This document shows positions 1-7,206 of a DNA stretch of 16,754 nucleotides, piece after piece. Under the pieces are notes generated by a model that was not told the DNA's origin, made no database searches, and was given only the letters and a program-made list of their open reading frames with translations. The stretch spans positions 1 through 16,754 of the forward strand of contig CBHYLN010000118.1 of assembly GCA_966128725.1 (NCBI GenBank), given 5' to 3'. The stretch's first letter is position 1. Every line of letters starts with the position of its first letter. Both the position numbers and the translations under genes were made by a program. The stretch is from JAFDZV01 sp966128725. GTDB taxonomy: Bacteria > Bacteroidota > Ignavibacteria > OLB7.

Positions 1-56
1 CATGTGAAGGCCGATCGGTGCGCGAAACGCTGACCGATCATCGTGGCGGGGTGGTG

Positions 57-67
57 CCCCCCCCCCC
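57..67. repeat. 11-base poly-C homopolymer
   Basis: An uninterrupted run of 11 C on the plus strand lies about 90 bases beyond the stop codon of the minus-strand OmpA-family gene. It is a slippage-prone tract in non-coding sequence. No gene start is visible that it could switch. Confidence 0.9.
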
Positions 68-84
68 AAAACCCGCAAATGCAC

Positions 85-99
85 AAAAACCCGACCGGG
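85..99 (-). terminator. weak possible terminator after the OmpA-family gene
   Basis: Read on the minus strand, a short CCC/GGG stem with a 4-nt loop is followed directly by TTTTT. It sits about 57 bases past the stop codon of the OmpA-family gene. A three-pair stem is weak, so this is tentative; the T-run is the main support. Confidence 0.3.
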
Positions 100-155
100 G
101 CCGCATCGCGTACGCGAGGCGCCACCGTTCGTTTATACATCGTTGTCAGTTCGGG

Positions 156-2048
156 CTAACCGTCGCAGCTCCTGGTAACCGACACCGAGATGCGGCGGTT
201 CTGCTTGCGCAGCGCCTCCAGATCCTCGGCCTTCATTGCCTTGGCGGCCTTGCCGGTCGGCTCGGGCACCTTCGGACGCGATGAGCCGTAACCGATTGCG
301 CCAACCACCTTCGATGGGTTCACGCCCTGCTGGTACAGCCATTCACGCACCTTCTTGGCACGCAGATCCGACAATTCCTGATTGCGCTTCGGGTTGCCCT
401 CGGCCGATGCGTGGCCTTCGAGCGACACCTGGATGCCGTCGCACTGATTGACGTACTGAAGCAGCTTGTTCAGGTTCTCGGCCGTCTGCGGCACCTCGAA
501 GTTGAACTGATCCGTGTTGACGATGAAGAGGATTTCCGGGAAGTCCACCTTGGTGCCCTTCTTCGGAGCCTCGGGGCAGCCGTTGCGCGGGCCTTCCTGG
601 GCCTTGCCACGGATCAGCGGGCATGCGTCCACATCATCGCGAACGCCGTCGCCGTCGGTGTCGGGCTTCAACGGATCGGTCTTCGTACGGTTAACCTCGT
701 CGCCGTCGGCAAGCGAATCGCCGTCGGTATCCTTCACCAGCGGATTGGTGCGGTACGTGGAAAGCTCCTCGTTATCCGCCAGGCCGTCGCTGTCGGTATC
801 CTTCGCCAGCGGATTGGTCTTGTGCTTGGTCACCTCGTCACCGTCGGTAAGCGTGTCGCCGTCGGTGTCGCGGTTGGTCGGGCTCGTCTTGTACTTGTTG
901 ACCTCGTCGCCGTCGGTAAGGCCATCGCCGTCGGTGTCCTTGTTGGTCGGGAGGGTCTTGTGTGTCATCACCTCGTCGCCGTCGTTCAATCCGTCACCGT
1001 CCGTGTCGGCAACCAGCGGGTCGGTCTTGTGCGTGACAACCTCGGCGCCGTCCTTCAGGCCATCGCCGTCGGTATCCGGGTTCACCGGCTTGGTCTTGTA
1101 CTTCAACACCTCGTCGCCGTCGGTAAGGCCATCGCCGTCGGTGTCCTTCTCCAGCGGGTTGGTTGTGTACGTGCGCACTTCCTCGCCATCGCGCAGCCCG
1201 TCGCCGTCGGTATCCGGATTGTCCGGATCGGTGCCCAGGCGAGCCTCCTCCTTGTTGGTAAGGCCGTCGCCATCGCGATCGGTGGAGCCGAAGTAGTAGT
1301 TGACGCCGATGCCGGCGGTGATCAGGCCGTCTGTCGGGCTGGTGACGTTGCCCTGGCGATCCACCGAGAAGTCGTCGAGCGAATCGACGAACGTGAAGTG
1401 GTACGTGCCGGTGACATCGATTGCCCAGTTCTCGTCGATGAAGGCCTCAAGGCCTGCACCGAACGGGATACCGAAACCGTTCGCCTTGTATCGGTCGGCG
1501 GCGGCGTTCGGAAGCAGCACTCCACTCTTCGTGGTTGCCTTCCATGTCAGATACTCCACGCCGAGATGGAGATACGGGTTCGCGCCGCCATCCGGCACGA
1601 TGTTTAGCTTGAAATCGAACGAGATGCTGCCAACGCTGCTCTTGTTCTGATCCTCGATCTGAATGTTGGTCAGCGGACGATTGCCGGGATTGCCCGGATC
1701 GAATACGGCGTTCGGGTCCGGATAAAATCCGCCGATCGGCTGACGACCGAAGTAATCATCATAGCGGCTGATCTTGTCGGCCGTGATGTCGTACTTGATC
1801 GGCAGCAGATTGTAGCCGGCGCGAAGCGTGAGGAACTTCGCGAGATTGAAAAGGATGTTCACCTTGCCGCCAAACGAGACATTGTTGTCCTTCATCTCGC
1901 CCAGGTACTTGATACCGTGCGCCCCAACGCCGATACCAACATGACCTTGCTCGATCTGCGCCAACGTTGTTTGCGACATCGCAACAAGAGCGGCGAGCGC
2001 CAGACCGAATTTCGGTACGAGGCCAATGCGTTTCGTCGTGATTCTCAT
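156..2048 (-). CDS. OmpA-family outer-membrane protein with thrombospondin type 3 repeats
   Basis: This 630-aa protein probably anchors the outer membrane to peptidoglycan. Residues 1-30 form a signal peptide ending TTLAQ. Residues about 31-256 look like a small beta-barrel: alternating aromatic strands, the last one ending GVNYYFG. Residues 257-476 hold ten calcium-binding DxDxDG motifs spaced about 23 residues apart (TSP3 repeats). Residues 505-630 are an OmpA C-terminal domain, with SLEGHASAEG followed by N..LS..RA..V and a late NRRISVSV, the diaminopimelate-binding pattern of the family. The start at 2048 is chosen because it opens the signal peptide; no clear ribosome-binding site precedes it. 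The layout matches Bacteroidota-type OmpA/TSP3 porin-like proteins. Family is clear; ligand or pore role is unknown. Confidence 0.93.
   Translation of the reverse strand: MRITTKRIGLVPKFGLALAALVAMSQTTLAQIEQGHVGIGVGAHGIKYLGEMKDNNVSFGGKVNILFNLAKFLTLRAGYNLLPIKYDITADKISRYDDYFGRQPIGGFYPDPNAVFDPGNPGNRPLTNIQIEDQNKSSVGSISFDFKLNIVPDGGANPYLHLGVEYLTWKATTKSGVLLPNAAADRYKANGFGIPFGAGLEAFIDENWAIDVTGTYHFTFVDSLDDFSVDRQGNVTSPTDGLITAGIGVNYYFGSTDRDGDGLTNKEEARLGTDPDNPDTDGDGLRDGEEVRTYTTNPLEKDTDGDGLTDGDEVLKYKTKPVNPDTDGDGLKDGAEVVTHKTDPLVADTDGDGLNDGDEVMTHKTLPTNKDTDGDGLTDGDEVNKYKTSPTNRDTDGDTLTDGDEVTKHKTNPLAKDTDSDGLADNEELSTYRTNPLVKDTDGDSLADGDEVNRTKTDPLKPDTDGDGVRDDVDACPLIRGKAQEGPRNGCPEAPKKGTKVDFPEILFIVNTDQFNFEVPQTAENLNKLLQYVNQCDGIQVSLEGHASAEGNPKRNQELSDLRAKKVREWLYQQGVNPSKVVGAIGYGSSRPKVPEPTGKAAKAMKAEDLEALRKQNRRISVSVTRSCDG
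621..1280 (-). repeat. 69-bp tandem coding repeats (TSP3 array)
   Basis: Ten units of about 23 codons, each built around D-T-D-G-D-G-L followed by D-G-D-E-V, are repeated in register inside the OmpA-family gene. Some units depart at the calcium ligands (DTDGDTL, DTDSDGL, DTDGDSL), which shows drift between copies. The near-identical DNA of the units makes length change by unequal recombination plausible. Confidence 0.9.
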
Positions 2049-2062
2049 GATGCAGTCCGTGG

Positions 2063-2120
2063 ATGTTTTGAACGGGTGCCCGATTGGTCAACAACATCAA
2101 TACGATGTATCAATACGATG
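2063..2120 (-). promoter_or_regulatory. candidate promoter and 12-bp direct repeat upstream of the OmpA-family gene
   Basis: On the minus strand CATCGTATTGAT occurs twice, separated by one base (plus-strand 2096-2107 and 2109-2120). Just downstream, TTGACC (2086-2091) is followed after 17 bases by AAACAT (2063-2068), a fair -35 with a poor -10, about 15 bases from the start codon. The tandem copy at the edge of the -35 looks like a binding site for a regulator. The repeat is certain; the promoter reading is weak. Confidence 0.35.
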
Positions 2121-2687
2121 CTGCCCAGTGGCATTAACGTGTACCCATTCGAGTGACTGAATGCGTGATTGCTATGTATTGTACTGTGATTACGAATAAT
2201 TGCCGATAAAGCAGGGGAGAACGACTCGGTTGTCGTACGGAGCTATATACGATTGGGGGTGAATGTGGATCCCGGCCGATCCAACACTCAATGTATGCTC
2301 GCATGCGACCTGTTCGCTGAGCAGCTGTACTGAGGGAAGCGTAAGCTACAGCAATCAGGGCAACGTAAGACGTCAAAAGGTGTGACGTGCCGCGCCGTGT
2401 TTCCCGCGTTTCAATGTGCTGGGCAGGGCGCCGTTCTATGAAGCGTAACGGGGGGAGTGGGGCGTCGGTTAGTGATATCGTATAAGTGAAAATGTATCTA
2501 TCGGTTCGCGATAAATATTCCGGATTTGTTCAGGTATCGCGGAACGAGTTTTGGGGCAATGCGCAAAGAAAACGGGGAGTAGCGATACCCCCCGTTTCCG
2601 AACATGAGCCGTTTATGAATTCGATCTCTACAACAACCGATTACGATACGATGCCACCGCCTTGCCGATTGCCATTGAGAGATGGTT
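2121..2687. other. gene-free intergenic stretch
   Basis: No convincing gene is seen here. Open frames of about 80 codons exist on both strands (2134-2376 minus, 2486-2728 plus), but neither has a start context or a recognisable protein, and the second crosses a terminator hairpin. A small inverted repeat ACGTCA/TGACGT lies at 2370-2388. The stretch 2460-2560 is more AT-rich than its surroundings. The only element I can name is the minus-strand terminator at 2564-2597. Confidence 0.6.
2564..2597 (-). terminator. rho-independent terminator for the Cys-rich secreted protein gene
   Basis: On the minus strand an 8-bp perfect stem AAACGGGG/CCCCGTTT with a 12-nt loop runs into GTTTTCTTT, giving a T-rich tail. 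It lies about 90 bases past the stop of the gene at 2688-3086, which reads toward it. Confidence 0.6.
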
Positions 2688-3086
2688 TCACGGGCAGGTG
2701 CAGGGGCCGGCGGTTGGTGTGGCCGTAACGGTGCAGGTCACGAAATCGTAGCATATGTCGGCGCAGCAGCCGTTGGCGAGCGGAACATTGAACAGGCAGC
2801 CCGTGCCAGGTGGTATTGGCATCAACTGGCCGCAGATCCGGACCGACGGTGTACCGGGAAACCCAGGCGCCGGGATCGAGCCGGAACTTCCGCCGGCCAC
2901 CGTTACACATTGCTGATTGCCACCACCATTTGCCACGCATACGGTGATCGAACACGCTGTACGATTGTTCACGGTTACCACATTGCACTGCGCTGCCGCA
3001 GGAGCGCATGGCAATACCAGAAACACGATTGCCGCGATTACCACTGGCAGCGTTGCGGAGATATGTGTGCGAATTCCGGTGATCAT
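2688..3086 (-). CDS. small Cys-rich secreted protein, function unknown
   Basis: This 132-aa protein has a signal peptide (hydrophobic stretch at residues 12-26, cut near APAAAQ). I chose the start at 3086 over an upstream in-frame codon at 3152 because GGGGAGG, a strong ribosome-binding site, lies 5 bases before it and because it puts the signal peptide at the N-terminus. The mature part contains 12 cysteines (residues 34, 45, 50, 60, 85, 97, 107, 108, 112, 118, 129, 131), including a CC pair and a terminal CTCP, so six disulfides are possible. It is rich in G, P, T and V, as in a small extracellular beta-fold. No known domain is recognised. It stands alone, with its own terminator downstream, and could be an extracellular or surface protein. 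Confidence 0.75.
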   Translation of the reverse strand: MITGIRTHISATLPVVIAAIVFLVLPCAPAAAQCNVVTVNNRTACSITVCVANGGGNQQCVTVAGGSSGSIPAPGFPGTPSVRICGQLMPIPPGTGCLFNVPLANGCCADICYDFVTCTVTATPTAGPCTCP

Positions 3087-3188
3087 GAATACCTCCCCGA
3101 GTTTGTAGGATGTGCTGTTGTTACGTGTGTGCCCACTGTAATAGAGGTTCACACCGGGCGGTATTGGACATCCGTGTTGTGGTGGCTG

Positions 3189-3211
3189 CGCCCCCCACGA
3201 TATCGGGGGCG
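3189..3211. terminator. stem-loop downstream of lysC
   Basis: CGCCCCC (3189-3195) pairs perfectly with GGGGGCG (3205-3211) around a 9-nt loop. It lies 80 bases past the stop codon of aspartokinase and about 100 bases before the next gene. No T-run follows on either strand, so it may be a weak or factor-assisted terminator or an RNA-stabilising hairpin. Confidence 0.4.
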
Positions 3212-3290
3212 GTAAGGGAATCGCGAGCGTGCGGCCGCTTGGTGTGCCGCGGTGTACGAGCCCAGACGAACGCCTGCCGCTCGTTGCCGA

Positions 3291-4664
3291 TTACTCCGGA
3301 AACAATCGAGCGTGCATCGCAACCAGGGCCGCCGTTGCATGTGATTCCGGCACGCCGATCAGCAAAAGGTGGTCGCTTGTGCCGATGCTGGTAAACACCA
3401 GGGGGATCCCTTCCAGTGCGGCGATGGCGCTGGCAATCTCGGTTGCCGCCGATTGAAGTTCGCTGCCGGTAAGGCCCAGGATGGCCAGGCCGTGCTCGGC
3501 CGCTACCGTGCATTCTGCCTCCAGCGCCGCCATCAGCAGATCGTCCAGTTCGGATGCGCGAACGGCTGCCAGGGCACGCGTTTCCGCGAACAGCGCGCAG
3601 TGCAGTGTGATTTCATGCGCGGCAAAGGAAGCAATCGCGCGTTGTACGGGCGCCGGGCCCTGGCGTGCATCGCGGGGGGAAAGGCGAAGCAGCGTCATGC
3701 CGCGTTGCACGGTGATCGAGTGGACCCCGGGCGATACCGGGGTGCCGTCGGGCACGATGCGCGTGCCGGCGTCGGCAGGCTGCATCGAGTTCTTGATCAC
3801 CACCGGGATATTCCGTTCCACGGCCGGAAGAATCGTATCCGGATGGATTACCTTCGCGCCGAAGTAGGCCAGCTCGCGCGCCTCGGTGAACGTAACAGTC
3901 GGCACAACGTGCGCCGATGGCACGCTGCGCGGGTCGGCCGTAAGGATTCCGCTTACGTCGGTCCAGATCTGGATCTCCCGCGCGCCCAGTGCCGCGCCCA
4001 CCAATGCGCCCGTGTGATCCGAGCCGCCACGCCCGATCGTTGTTGTGATGCCGGCCGGCGTGGAGCCAATGAACCCCTGAGCCACCACAACCTCACACCC
4101 GTCGAACAACGGTCGCAGGTGCAGGCCTGCCGCCATGTCGATCGCCTCCAGGTTGGGCCGGGCCTCGGTGAACGTATCGTCGGTGATGATGAACGATCGG
4201 CTGTCCGCCAATGCGGCACGCCATCCGGCCGCGCGGAATGCCTCGGCCAGCAGTATCGACGATAACCGCTCGCCGTACGAGGCAAACGCGTCGGTGGTGC
4301 GCGCGCTCAGTTCACCCAGCATCACCACACCGTGCACCAGTTGTTCGATCTCGTCCAGCAGTGCGTTCAGCGCCTCGCGGCTGGCGTCATCGTGTGGGGC
4401 AAGTTCCTGATGGATCGCCGCGTGCCGCGCGCGGAGCTCCGCCACGGCTGCCAGCGCGTCGTCAAGGCGTGCCTCGCCGGCTGCGCGCGCGCATGCAAGC
4501 AGCAGGTCCGTAACGCCGGAACATGCCGACGTAACCACCACCGGGCAGCGGCCGCGTTCGGCCTCGGTGATTGCAACCACGCGGCGCATTGCATCGGCAT
4601 TACGTACCGATGTTCCGCCAAACTTCAGCACAACCGTTTCGACCCGGGGGGCGGCTTCGATCAT
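3291..4664 (-). CDS. lysC: aspartate kinase
   Basis: This enzyme phosphorylates aspartate to aspartyl-4-phosphate, the first step toward lysine, threonine, methionine and diaminopimelate, in the cytoplasm. The protein is 457 aa, a normal length for a monofunctional aspartokinase. The amino-acid kinase domain (residues about 8-300) shows KFGGTS at 14-19, SARTTD near 120, GFIG at 197, GRGGSD at 211-216, WTDVSG at 234-239 and GAKVIHP at 269-275. The C-terminal part (about 310-457) has the length and pattern of two ACT regulatory domains, so feedback control by an amino acid is likely. The frame stays open far upstream to 5426, but the kinase homology begins at MIEAAPRVETVVLKFGG, and that start overlaps the stop of the upstream gene (TGATG). 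That suggests translational coupling. Confidence 0.95.
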   Translation of the reverse strand: MIEAAPRVETVVLKFGGTSVRNADAMRRVVAITEAERGRCPVVVTSACSGVTDLLLACARAAGEARLDDALAAVAELRARHAAIHQELAPHDDASREALNALLDEIEQLVHGVVMLGELSARTTDAFASYGERLSSILLAEAFRAAGWRAALADSRSFIITDDTFTEARPNLEAIDMAAGLHLRPLFDGCEVVVAQGFIGSTPAGITTTIGRGGSDHTGALVGAALGAREIQIWTDVSGILTADPRSVPSAHVVPTVTFTEARELAYFGAKVIHPDTILPAVERNIPVVIKNSMQPADAGTRIVPDGTPVSPGVHSITVQRGMTLLRLSPRDARQGPAPVQRAIASFAAHEITLHCALFAETRALAAVRASELDDLLMAALEAECTVAAEHGLAILGLTGSELQSAATEIASAIAALEGIPLVFTSIGTSDHLLLIGVPESHATAALVAMHARLFPE

Positions 4665-5278
4665 CACAACGCCTGCCCCTCCGAGCCCTCGGCGGCTTCC
4701 GATTCGGATTCGCGCTGTGGAAGCGTAAGGATACCCTCGGCAATAAGCCACGCCACCATCGCCTTCACATCCTGCAACGGCTGCCGGTACAGATACGCAA
4801 AGCGCCATTGGTCGATCGGGGCACGCCATACCTCCACCACGAACGCCTGATCCATCGAGAGCTTGCCTTCGTTCTTCACAATCGAGATCGCCGCATCCAG
4901 GTACGGCGATCCGTCCTCGGCGGTAATGTTCTCGGCCGTGAAATACACGTTCTGCTCGTTCACCAGATCGCAGATCAGGAACCCGCGGCGGTTGGGCAGA
5001 AGTTCCGGCAGGAAGGCCAGGCTTACACGATACGGCGTTTCGTCGCCGGCCCACAGGTCGTTCCACACCGGTTCGTCGTGCTCGCGGAGCCAGTCGAAGA
5101 ATGCGCGTTCGCGCGTTGGCAGCATGATCAGCGCCGTGGATCCGTACAGGGCTACAAGTTCCTCGGCCTGCTCGCGCGAAAGGTCCATCATCTCGGCCTC
5201 GGTGATCTGCACCGCGGCGATGCCTTCGCCAACCGGGCGCAGGCGTTGTACCAGCTCGTGGAATTGTTCGTTGGTCAT
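4664..5278 (-). CDS. conserved-looking protein of unknown function, coupled to lysC
   Basis: A 204-aa acidic soluble protein that I do not recognise. There is no signal peptide or membrane segment. The composition is that of a real globular protein (for example RAFFDWLREHDEPVWNDLW and the hydrophobic strand FLICDLV), and the C-terminus is an acidic, Ser/Glu/Gly-rich tail. I chose the ATG at 5278; a TTG five codons upstream (5293) is an alternative, and neither has a good ribosome-binding site. The stop codon shares one base with the aspartokinase start, so the two form an operon and may be translated together. A role in regulating amino-acid synthesis would be a guess from position only. Confidence 0.75.
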   Translation of the reverse strand: MTNEQFHELVQRLRPVGEGIAAVQITEAEMMDLSREQAEELVALYGSTALIMLPTRERAFFDWLREHDEPVWNDLWAGDETPYRVSLAFLPELLPNRRGFLICDLVNEQNVYFTAENITAEDGSPYLDAAISIVKNEGKLSMDQAFVVEVWRAPIDQWRFAYLYRQPLQDVKAMVAWLIAEGILTLPQRESESEAAEGSEGQAL

Positions 5279-5344
5279 TGTAAGGGTCTGCAATTTCTAG
5301 CGGGGCGCGAACGGCGGGCGGCCGGGCGTGAATCTTCTTGGCCG

Positions 5345-5378
5345 TTCCAGCGTTTGGGTAACAACGCTGGAATATAAT
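5345..5378. promoter_or_regulatory. divergent promoter region with perfect inverted repeat and TATAAT
   Basis: In the 219-bp gap between the minus-strand 204-aa gene and the plus-strand TPR gene, TTCCAGCG (5345-5352) is repeated inverted as CGCTGGAA (5365-5372) around 12 bases. A perfect TATAAT follows at 5373-5378. No good -35 stands 17 bases upstream, but the inverted repeat occupies that place, as an activator or repressor operator would. AT-rich TATATT sequences on the minus strand nearby could serve the other direction. Confidence 0.4.
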
Positions 5379-5497
5379 GGCCGGCGGCGCCGAATATAGT
5401 GATAGTGCGCTACAAGCATCGGCCAACCCTGTTCGTCATCAGCAGCGGCCGGCGCATCGCGCGCGTCTGGCTCCCACGCAATCCCGATTCCTGACCC

Positions 5498-7000
5498 ATG
5501 AAACGTGTACGGCCCTACTTCCTGATTCTGATGCTTGTGGTTGCTGGCACCGCCAGCGCGCAATCCGATGCCGTGGAGCGCAATGTGATGCAGGGGCTCG
5601 ATCAGATGTTCTCCACCCGGTTCGACGAGGCGGCCGCCTCGTTCGATCGGGCAATCGCGGCCGATCGAAACGATCCGCGCGGATACTTCTATCGGGCCAA
5701 CGTTCATCTCTGGAGCTACATCTTCGACAAACGCCAGGAGCAACTGGACCGGTTCTTCACGATGAACGATCGGGCAATCGCCGCCGCGGAGAACCGTATC
5801 AGCGCCAACAGCGCCGACTCGCGCGCGCGGCTGTTCCTTGGCATGGCCTACGGTTACAAAACCATCGCCAATGCCCGCGCCGAAAACTTCATGGCCGCCG
5901 CGCTTGCCGCCCGCGCCTGCTACGACAAGCTCGACGCTCTTGTCAGGGCCGACCCCAAGGCCTACGACGCCTATCTGGGGCTTGGGCTGTTCCACTTTCT
6001 GTTCGGTTCGGTCCCCAAGGCCGGGCAGTTGCTGGCCGGGCTCAATGGCATCAAGGGCGATGCCAAGCTGGGCATGCGCGAGATCGAAACCGTGGCCGCT
6101 CGCGGCACTTACTTCAAAAGCGATGCCCAGTTGATCCTCTCGCTTCTGCAGATCTACTATCTGAACGATCTCGCCAAAGGCACCGGTATGCTGGAGTCGC
6201 TGTCGCGGAGATACCCGCGCAATGTGGCTATCGCCTACGCCATCGGCTCGGCGTATCAGGCCCAGAGCCAGCCGGACCGTGCGCTTCCGTACTTCGAGCG
6301 CGTGATACAGGCCGGGAGCAACGATTTCAAGGCCATCACCGAGCTAAGCCTTGTGCGGTGTGCGGCGGCGCATCTTTCGCGAAACGATCCCGCCCGGGCC
6401 AAGCCGTTCCTTCAGCGATTCCTGAAAAACTCCAGCGAGAAGACATTCCGGGCGTATGCCTGGTATCTGCTGGGCACCGCATTCGAGCTGGAAGGCAGCA
6501 GGGACAATGCCGTGAAAGCCTACAACTATGCCGCAGGCAGCCCTGCCGTTTCGCCGGAGGATCGCATGGGCCGCCGCCGCGGGGCGCTGCTTGCCAAGGC
6601 GCCGATGTCCGATGTGGACCTGGCCATCCTCCGCGCCCTTAACGCCAACTCCGCCTCGCGGTTCGATCAGGCGCTTTCCGGCATCACGCCGATTGTGGCC
6701 CGTCGTGATCTTTCGCCCGCGCAACGCGCGCAGGCGTATTACGCCCTTGGCCAGGCCTATCAGGGTAAGCTGGACTACGCGCGCGCCGTGGATGCCTATC
6801 GTGTTGCCACGTCGGCCGGCCGCCACGGCGAAACCTGGGTTGCGCCGTTCGGATTCCTGCACATGTCCGAATGTTATCTGAAGCTGGGCGACAAGGAGAA
6901 GTGGCGTGCAAGCGTCGACCGCGCGCGAACGTTCTCCGGATACGACAACGAACCACTGGTACGATTCCAGATCGAGCGCGACGTAACCCTGATTGACTGA
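5498..7000 (+). CDS. exported tetratricopeptide-repeat protein
   Basis: A 500-aa protein with a signal peptide (residues 1-22, ending GTASAQ) followed by helical repeats throughout, so probably a periplasmic or surface scaffold for protein contacts. TPR-like pairs are clearest at about 32-70 (F.EAAASFDRAIAADRNDP), 244-273 (AYAIGSAYQ...RALPYFERVI), 319-347 (YLLGTAFELEG...AVKAYNYA) and 411-440 (AYYALGQAYQGKLDYARAVDAY). The central part (110-240) has a TTC39-like pattern of long helical hairpins (GLGLFHFLFGSVPKAG). No enzyme motif is visible. The start at 5498 is chosen because it begins the signal peptide. A long perfect hairpin begins at the base after its stop codon. Confidence 0.85.
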   Translation: MKRVRPYFLILMLVVAGTASAQSDAVERNVMQGLDQMFSTRFDEAAASFDRAIAADRNDPRGYFYRANVHLWSYIFDKRQEQLDRFFTMNDRAIAAAENRISANSADSRARLFLGMAYGYKTIANARAENFMAAALAARACYDKLDALVRADPKAYDAYLGLGLFHFLFGSVPKAGQLLAGLNGIKGDAKLGMREIETVAARGTYFKSDAQLILSLLQIYYLNDLAKGTGMLESLSRRYPRNVAIAYAIGSAYQAQSQPDRALPYFERVIQAGSNDFKAITELSLVRCAAAHLSRNDPARAKPFLQRFLKNSSEKTFRAYAWYLLGTAFELEGSRDNAVKAYNYAAGSPAVSPEDRMGRRRGALLAKAPMSDVDLAILRALNANSASRFDQALSGITPIVARRDLSPAQRAQAYYALGQAYQGKLDYARAVDAYRVATSAGRHGETWVAPFGFLHMSECYLKLGDKEKWRASVDRARTFSGYDNEPLVRFQIERDVTLID

Positions 7001-7027
7001 GTAGCCACGCGGTACCCGCGTGGCTAC
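7001..7027 (+). terminator. perfect 11-bp hairpin directly after the TPR gene
   Basis: GTAGCCACGCG (7001-7011) pairs with CGCGTGGCTAC (7017-7027) around a 5-nt loop, starting at the base after the TPR gene stop codon. There is no T-run. The right arm with the loop is part of a longer direct repeat (7009-7030 and 7039-7060), so it could equally be a REP-like palindromic unit that protects the mRNA 3' end. Confidence 0.5.
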
Positions 7028-7060
7028 GCGGCATCTGTGCGGTACCCGCGTGGCTACGCG
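7009..7060. repeat. 22-bp direct repeat, two copies 30 bp apart
   Basis: The sequence beginning GCGGTACCCGCGTGG occurs identically at 7009-7030 and 7039-7060. The second copy lacks the 5' arm of the hairpin that the first copy belongs to. This looks like a partial duplication of a palindromic intergenic unit. Confidence 0.85.
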
Positions 7061-7104
7061 TGGCGTCCTGGCAACATCCGAGCAACCGAACCGGTTGGCC
7101 AGAG

Positions 7105-7138
7105 ATCGCGGCTGTGTAGGTTTGTACGCAGCCGCGAT
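7105..7138 (+). other. long stem-loop in the TPR-SRPBCC gap
   Basis: ATCGCGGCTG (7105-7114) pairs perfectly with CAGCCGCGAT (7129-7138). The stem extends inward by four more pairs including one G-T, leaving a 6-nt loop GGTTTG. Only a weak T-rich stretch follows. It is the second of three hairpins between the two genes. Confidence 0.6.
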
Positions 7139-7154
7139 TGTGGTTTCGCGGTTA

Positions 7155-7184
7155 CCCCCGCATCGTTTCCGGTGCGGGGGTTTT
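7155..7184 (+). terminator. rho-independent terminator or attenuator just before the SRPBCC gene
   Basis: CCCCCGCA (7155-7162) pairs perfectly with TGCGGGGG (7173-7180) around a 10-nt loop and is followed by TTTT. This is a textbook intrinsic terminator for plus-strand transcription. It ends only 22 nt before the start codon of the next plus-strand gene, leaving no room for a promoter after it. It therefore either ends the TPR transcript or works as an attenuator in the leader of the next gene. Confidence 0.75.
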
Positions 7185-7206
7185 CCTCCATCCGAACCGA
7201 ACAGCC

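Noticed and set aside
411..1607. Long plus-strand open frames opposite the OmpA-family gene
   Set aside because: They are repetitive Val/Gly- or Ser-rich antisense readings of the TSP3 array; the minus-strand protein has clear domains.
2134..2376. 80-codon minus-strand frame with a signal-peptide-like beginning
   Set aside because: There is no ribosome-binding site, and after the first 20 residues the sequence is Arg/Ser-rich with no pattern; it is likely chance.
2049..2687. tRNA or other RNA gene in the largest left-hand gap
   Set aside because: I found no cloverleaf or conserved arm sequences when reading both strands; only short hairpins are present.
4665..5426. N-terminal extension of aspartokinase in the same open frame
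   Set aside because: The frame is open upstream of 4664 but the sequence is low-complexity and Arg/Ala/Gly-rich, with no kinase homology. The 204-aa protein in another frame has normal globular composition, and the lysC start overlaps its stop.
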